Part shown: positions 5,615-9,023 of the stretch, piece by piece
Layout of the letters: every line of letters begins with the position of its first letter
Numbering within the stretch: position 1 is the stretch's first letter
Position numbers and translations under genes: made by a program
Source: Verrucomicrobiota bacterium
GTDB taxonomy: Bacteria > Verrucomicrobiota > Verrucomicrobiia > Chthoniobacterales > UBA10450
DNA length: 9,023 bases
Assembly (NCBI GenBank): GCA_003219095.1
Contig: QHPM01000316.1
Span: 1-9,023 of the forward strand
Reading direction: 5' to 3'
Notes under the pieces: generated by a model
Told to the model about the DNA's origin: nothing
Database searches by the model: none
The model's input: the letters and a program-made list of their open reading frames with translations, nothing else

Positions 5615-6022
5615 ATGAAAGACCGCCGCTTACGCATTTTAACTGTCGAAGATGAGCCGGCCGTAGCGCAGATGGTTGGGCTCCTATTGGGCGGTCCTGG
5701 CGCGAAAATAACCAGCGCATGCGACGGCTGGATGGCGCTGATGAAGATCGGCGCAGCCGCCGAACCTTTCGACGTCATTATTACCGACCATCGCATGCCG
5801 CGTATGAACGGACTCGACTTGGTGCGTCGACTGCGGGTGCGCAAGTTCGAGGGCAAGATTATCGTCCTCTCGGCCCATCTTACGCCGGAGACCATCCAGG
5901 CCTACGAGGAATTGCAGGTGGACATGATGTTCGCGAAACCCTTCGATTGCGAAGAGCTGCAACTTGCGATGAACCTCCTCACGAAAAACCCCTTAGCGCC
6001 GGTCACCGCGCCAATGGCGTAA
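5615..6022 (+). CDS. Stand-alone CheY-like response regulator receiver
   Basis: This encodes 135 residues from the ATG at 5615. The frame opens earlier (5579), but the extra dozen residues (cysteine- and leucine-rich) do not belong to the fold. All receiver signatures are present: the acidic pair E12-D13 in VEDE, the phosphoacceptor D58 in IITDHRMP, the switch residue S86 in IVLSAH, and K108 in FAKPF. G66 of MNGLDLV follows the phosphorylation site as usual. The protein ends about 25 residues after the lysine, so there is no output domain. It would act by protein-protein contact, like CheY, or as a phosphate shuttle. No histidine kinase is present in the window, so its partner is elsewhere. 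It lies 118 bases after the START-domain gene on the same strand, with repeat DNA between them. Confidence 0.94.
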   Translation: MKDRRLRILTVEDEPAVAQMVGLLLGGPGAKITSACDGWMALMKIGAAAEPFDVIITDHRMPRMNGLDLVRRLRVRKFEGKIIVLSAHLTPETIQAYEELQVDMMFAKPFDCEELQLAMNLLTKNPLAPVTAPMA

Positions 6023-6207
6023 ATGGAAGCCTTCGCGTAGGCGAATCAACTTTCTCGGGACGTCTGCGAAGCTTTTACGTCCTTACTAAGATCGAAATGT
6101 CGCCGTAACGCGAAGCAACAGCCAGCACTTTCAGTTTTTCAAAAGTAGTTCTTCGAATTTCAGTGTTTGAGGAATCGGCTCCCGCTTCCCTGGGGCATTG
6201 TACTAAC

Positions 6208-6254
6208 AGATAACTGATAGACTGATAACTAAAACACCTCGAGTTTTGCCCGCT
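6208..6254. repeat. Dispersed repeat copy 2 (CTGATA/hairpin element)
   Basis: This copy matches 665-711 over 47 bases with four differences, and the first 28 bases are identical. The hairpin portion has drifted to AAAACACCTCGAGTTTT (6231-6247), keeping five outer pairs and losing one inner pair. It lies in the gap after the receiver gene and only 11 bases before the CPBP frame opens at 6266. The rest of the 282-base gap (6023-6304) holds nothing else I can name. Confidence 0.8.
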
Positions 6255-6304
6255 CGTAGCTCTAACGATTTCCTGAATCCAAACCACGCTCCCAATGCCA
6301 AGGG

Positions 6305-7149
6305 TTGGCGGCCGTGGGGGGCGCTCTTGTGCCCTTCCTCGGCATCGCCTTCGTAGCAGCGACGGTCATTAGCCTCACGGCGGCGCTCCAGTCCGCGCAC
6401 TTCGTGGATGCGCAGGAGAATCCGATCGGTTTAAGCGGTTTCGTAGCCTTTCTCCTTCTTCCCTTTGGAGCGCTCAGCATCGTCGTCGTAGCTTGGATTC
6501 GCTTTGTCGAACGACGTCCGCTGGCGTCGATCGGGTTGGGCGGTGCGCATCGACTACAAACGTTCTTGGGCGGCCAGCTCGCCGGCGTCGCGATGGTGAC
6601 GGCGATCGTCGCTGGAATCTGGATCGCGGGAGGTTTTGACATGTTGGCCCTCGGTGGCGCTCTCGGCTCCCTGGGCGCCATCGGGAGTATTGCTGTCTTA
6701 TTGGCGTGCTTTGCCGTGCAGTCCGGCATTGAGGAGTTTTTTTCCGTGGCTGGATGCTTTCCGCCATCGCCGCCAAGTTCGGTGTCGTGATCGCAGTGGT
6801 GCTCTCGTCCCTGGTCTTCACTTTCCTGCACTTCGATCCGCGCGGGAGTTGGATCTTCGTCGCCAACGTATTTCTCTTTGCCGCTTTTGCCTGTTGCTGG
6901 GCGATTCGTACCGGCAACGTCTGGGGTATCATGGGTTGGCACGGCACATGGAATTGGCTTCTTGCCGTCGGGTTCGGCCTGCGGGTCACAGCTCTCGACG
7001 CGCACGTGCCGGCTCTGCTCGTTCAACTCACTCCTGTCGGCCCCGATTATCTAACCGGCGGGATAGAGGGTCCTGAAGGAAGTATTCTCTGCAGTTTGGT
7101 CCTCATGTGCGGAATTGTGTTCCAACTTCTGCGCCCACGTCGAAAGTAA
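6305..7149 (+). pseudogene. CPBP-family (CAAX/Abi) intramembrane protease, frameshifted
   Basis: Two overlapping frames together encode one protein of about 281 residues. The first runs 6305-6790; the second takes over after the T-run at 6737-6743 and ends at 7149. Frame 1 reads QSGIEEFF and then derails into SVAGCFPP before a stop. Adding one T makes it GIEEFFFRGWML, which restores the CPBP motif EExxxR. Frame 2 then carries the remaining catalytic motifs: FxxxH in FTFLHF and HxxxN in WHGTWNW. Several transmembrane helices precede and follow. Intact relatives cleave proteins within the membrane, and some act on prenylated or peptide substrates. The TTG at 6305 is a weak start; a GTG lies at 6314, and the frame is open from 6266 without any start, so the 5' end may also be damaged. 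A sequencing error in the homopolymer is the simplest alternative to a true pseudogene. Confidence 0.85.
6737..6743 (+). other. Seven-T homopolymer at the CPBP frameshift
   Basis: GAGGAG is followed by seven T and then CCGTGG. Eight T would keep the EExxxR motif in frame. The run is also of a length at which polymerase slippage is known in bacteria, so the shift could be an error, a mutation, or a site of productive slippage. Confidence 0.8.
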
Positions 7150-7291
7150 CAGGCGACGAAATCGGCGAGGTCTCTGCGCTTTATTGAATTCTCTTTGCAC
7201 GTTCCGATCCCGACTGGTGAGTAGCCGCGCAGGTAACAGTCGAGAGGCGGCTGGGCAAACTCAATCGGATTGATAATATGGGGCACTTCTT

Positions 7292-8851
7292 GTGACGCTT
7301 TCCTCATCATCGCGCCCAACCAACCCGCGCTTAGCTCTGCTCGTGATCGCGGTGGTGTTCGCGATCCTGAACGCCGATATCACGACCGTCAACGTGGCCC
7401 TGGTTACACTGGGTAAGGATCTGCACGCAGATTTGAACGATCTGCAGTGGGGACTCAACAGCTACATGCTTGCGTTCGCTGCGCTGATTGTCGCGGCAGG
7501 CCGTGTCGCTGATGTCTTTGGACGTCGCCGCTGCCTGCTTGCAGGCGCAATCTTGTTTGCGGCGGCGTCGCTGCTTTGCGGAATCGCGCCGACACTTTTA
7601 GTTCTCGTAATCGGGCGGGTCTTACAAGGTGCTGCTGGAGCGTTGATGGTCCCCGCCGGCATGGCGATTATCTCCAATGTTTATGAAGCGGAGCCGCGCG
7701 CGCTTGCTCTCGGGACATTAGTAGGCGTCTCGGGCGTAGCCCAATCGATGGGACCGCTCCTGGGTGGTTTCCTCACCGCCGAGGTGAGCTGGCGATGGGT
7801 GTTTCTCATGAATCTGCCGCTCGTTGCCGTGATAATGATCGTCACGGTGCGTGGAATCCGAGAGTCGCATGATGAGAACGCTTCACATCACATAGACATT
7901 GCCGGCGTCGTCATTTTAGCCGCTGCCCTAACCAGTTTGCTCCTCGGTCTGAATGCCGCTCAGGATGCTGGCACGGATCAGTTGATTGCCTTCGGACTGA
8001 TTGCGCTCTCGCTCGTTTTGTTTGCGATCTTCACCTTCGTTGAACGCCGCCGCACAGACAACGCTATTCTCGACGGCAAACTTCTTCAGTTACCCGCCTT
8101 TCTCTGTTCCTGCGTCGCGAGCTTTCTCCTTGGGTTCGTGTTCTTCCTTTTTCTATTCATCACCGCGGTTTATTTGCAGGAACGACTCGGCTACAACGCG
8201 TTGACCGCAGGCATTGCTCTGGCGCCGCTCAGTCTCGTCCTCGCCGTAACCGGAGTCATGTCCGGCCGCCTAACCAGTCGAGTTCCATTGGCCACACTGC
8301 TGATCATAAGTTGCGTTTCCCTGGCCTTGGGACTGGCGATCCTTTCGTTCGTGCCTGCCTCCTACGGATACATTGGGATGATGCTTCCGTTTCTCCTGGT
8401 TGCCGCCGGGGCCGGCCCAGGATTTACTCTGCTGAACACCGCCGGCCTGGCTGTCATTCCTCCGGAGCGTACTGGTCAGGCAACAGGAATAATCTACATG
8501 TTCCGATTTGCCGGAGGCGCGATAGGAGTCACTGCCGCCAGTGCACTTCACAGCGCGCTCTTTCACCGCCAGCTCGTTTCCAGATTATCAGAAACGCCAT
8601 TGTCATTTGCGCAACAAAAGCTTCTAGAGCAGCCGGGTGCAGCCGAACGAATCGGGCGGATCGACAGCGGCTTGGTCGCGAGCCAGGTAGAACAAGTCCG
8701 TCGGGCATTTCACGAATCGTTCGTCGCGGCCTTCACCGGCACGCTGCGGTTGAATGTGATACTGCCGCTCGCGATCGCGATCCTGACGATGATGCTGATG
8801 GGAAAGAAGGAACGATTTAAGAACATGCCAAGCAGGGATGCCGGCGGGTAG
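7292..8851 (+). CDS. MFS drug/solute exporter, DHA2 (14-TMS, EmrB/QacA-type)
   Basis: This encodes 519 residues, the standard length of 14-helix DHA2 drug:proton antiporters. Helix 1 carries the characteristic NADITTVNVAL (compare LDxTIVNVAL). Motif A, GRVADVFGRRR, is at about residues 70-80 in the loop between helices 2 and 3. Motif B, RVLQGAAGALMVPAG, is at about 109-123 and contains the proton-linked arginine. The antiporter motif C region, GVSGVAQSMGPLLGGFL, is at about 145-161, followed by SWRWVFLMNLP, a DHA2 hallmark. A long polar segment at about 425-480 precedes the last helix, as is common in this group. It would export drugs or other amphipathic compounds using the proton gradient. 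The GTG at 7292 is the only reasonable start, because a stop lies five codons upstream. No TetR or MarR regulator or EmrA-like adaptor is present in the window. Confidence 0.95.
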   Translation: MTLSSSSRPTNPRLALLVIAVVFAILNADITTVNVALVTLGKDLHADLNDLQWGLNSYMLAFAALIVAAGRVADVFGRRRCLLAGAILFAAASLLCGIAPTLLVLVIGRVLQGAAGALMVPAGMAIISNVYEAEPRALALGTLVGVSGVAQSMGPLLGGFLTAEVSWRWVFLMNLPLVAVIMIVTVRGIRESHDENASHHIDIAGVVILAAALTSLLLGLNAAQDAGTDQLIAFGLIALSLVLFAIFTFVERRRTDNAILDGKLLQLPAFLCSCVASFLLGFVFFLFLFITAVYLQERLGYNALTAGIALAPLSLVLAVTGVMSGRLTSRVPLATLLIISCVSLALGLAILSFVPASYGYIGMMLPFLLVAAGAGPGFTLLNTAGLAVIPPERTGQATGIIYMFRFAGGAIGVTAASALHSALFHRQLVSRLSETPLSFAQQKLLEQPGAAERIGRIDSGLVASQVEQVRRAFHESFVAAFTGTLRLNVILPLAIAILTMMLMGKKERFKNMPSRDAGG

Positions 8852-8899
8852 ATGGTCAGAGCCGGAGGAGCCGCCCTGATCTATGAATAACGATAATGA

Positions 8900-9010
8900 T
8901 TATGAGCCCGAGCACGAGCATGAGTTCTTCATTCGTGCTTCGTCATTTTGTGACTTGTGTCACCTCTCACTTCTCACTCTCCGACCTCTCTGCGCTCCGC
9001 TCCCTGCGCC
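8900..9010. repeat. GAGCATGAG / TTCGTCAT dispersed repeat, copy B
   Basis: This copy contains TTATGAGCCCGAGCACGAGC, ATGAGTTCTTCATTCGTGCT and TTCGTCATTT, followed by a CT-rich tail (CACCTCTCACTTCTCACTC). The core corresponds piece by piece to 1550-1590. It lies just after the MFS gene and runs close to the right edge of the window, so its far end may be cut off. Within it, GAGCCC-GAGCAC-GAGCAT is a short degenerate tandem of a six-base unit. Confidence 0.65.
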
Positions 9011-9023
9011 AATCTTCTAATAG

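Noticed and set aside
6262..7026. Long minus-strand open frame of 254 codons opposite the CPBP gene
   Set aside because: It is longer than either half of the frameshifted protease and could be mis-annotated. However, its product is a low-complexity mix of K, P, T and charged residues, as expected from the antisense of a hydrophobic gene, while the plus strand has all three CPBP catalytic motifs.
7047..7319. Minus-strand frame of 90 codons between the protease and the exporter
   Set aside because: It overlaps the 3' end of the protease and the start of the exporter, with no recognisable domain or signal; most likely a shadow.
1..9023. Search for CRISPR arrays, tRNAs, transposases, toxin-antitoxin pairs or defence islands
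   Set aside because: No regularly spaced repeats, tRNA-like cloverleaf, transposase motif or paired small genes were recognised by eye. The CPBP gene is sometimes labelled Abi, but that label alone does not indicate phage defence.

Overview
The window is ordinary bacterial chromosome, densely packed with short, mostly single-domain genes on both strands. I see no tRNA, rRNA, CRISPR array, transposase, phage gene or recognisable defence cassette. The gene style fits a soil Verrucomicrobiota or Acidobacteriota-type genome, with Verrucomicrobiota my preferred inference: small exported proteins of uncertain role, few Shine-Dalgarno sites, and intergenic patches made of degenerate dispersed repeats. 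This rests on pattern recognition, not a search.

Layout. Positions 122-625 (+) encode a cytosolic DUF1579-like protein. It converges on a two-helix membrane protein (730-1059, -) across a repeat that carries a terminator-like hairpin. Next come a small exported or anchored protein (1124-1438, -), a repeat-rich gap, and a class I SAM-dependent methyltransferase (1653-2441, -). Positions 2506-2718 (-) hold what looks like a decayed N-terminal fragment of a conserved family. A compact HMA-fold protein lacking the metal-binding cysteines follows (2864-3067, -). It diverges from a single-pass membrane protein (3296-3904, +), which converges on an exported lipocalin-like protein (4040-4510, -) across a strong hairpin. 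A periplasmic START/SRPBCC protein (4810-5496, +), a stand-alone CheY-like receiver (5615-6022, +), a frameshifted CPBP intramembrane protease (6305-7149, +) and a 14-helix DHA2-type MFS exporter (7292-8851, +) complete the window.

How the genes work together. Nothing suggests one shared pathway. The spacing and frequent strand switches argue for many single-gene transcription units. The four rightmost genes share a strand but are separated by gaps of about 120-280 bases. The most informative features are the CPBP gene, broken at a 7-T run exactly inside its EExxxR catalytic motif, and several families of intergenic repeats that recur across the window. No clear new multi-gene system is visible.
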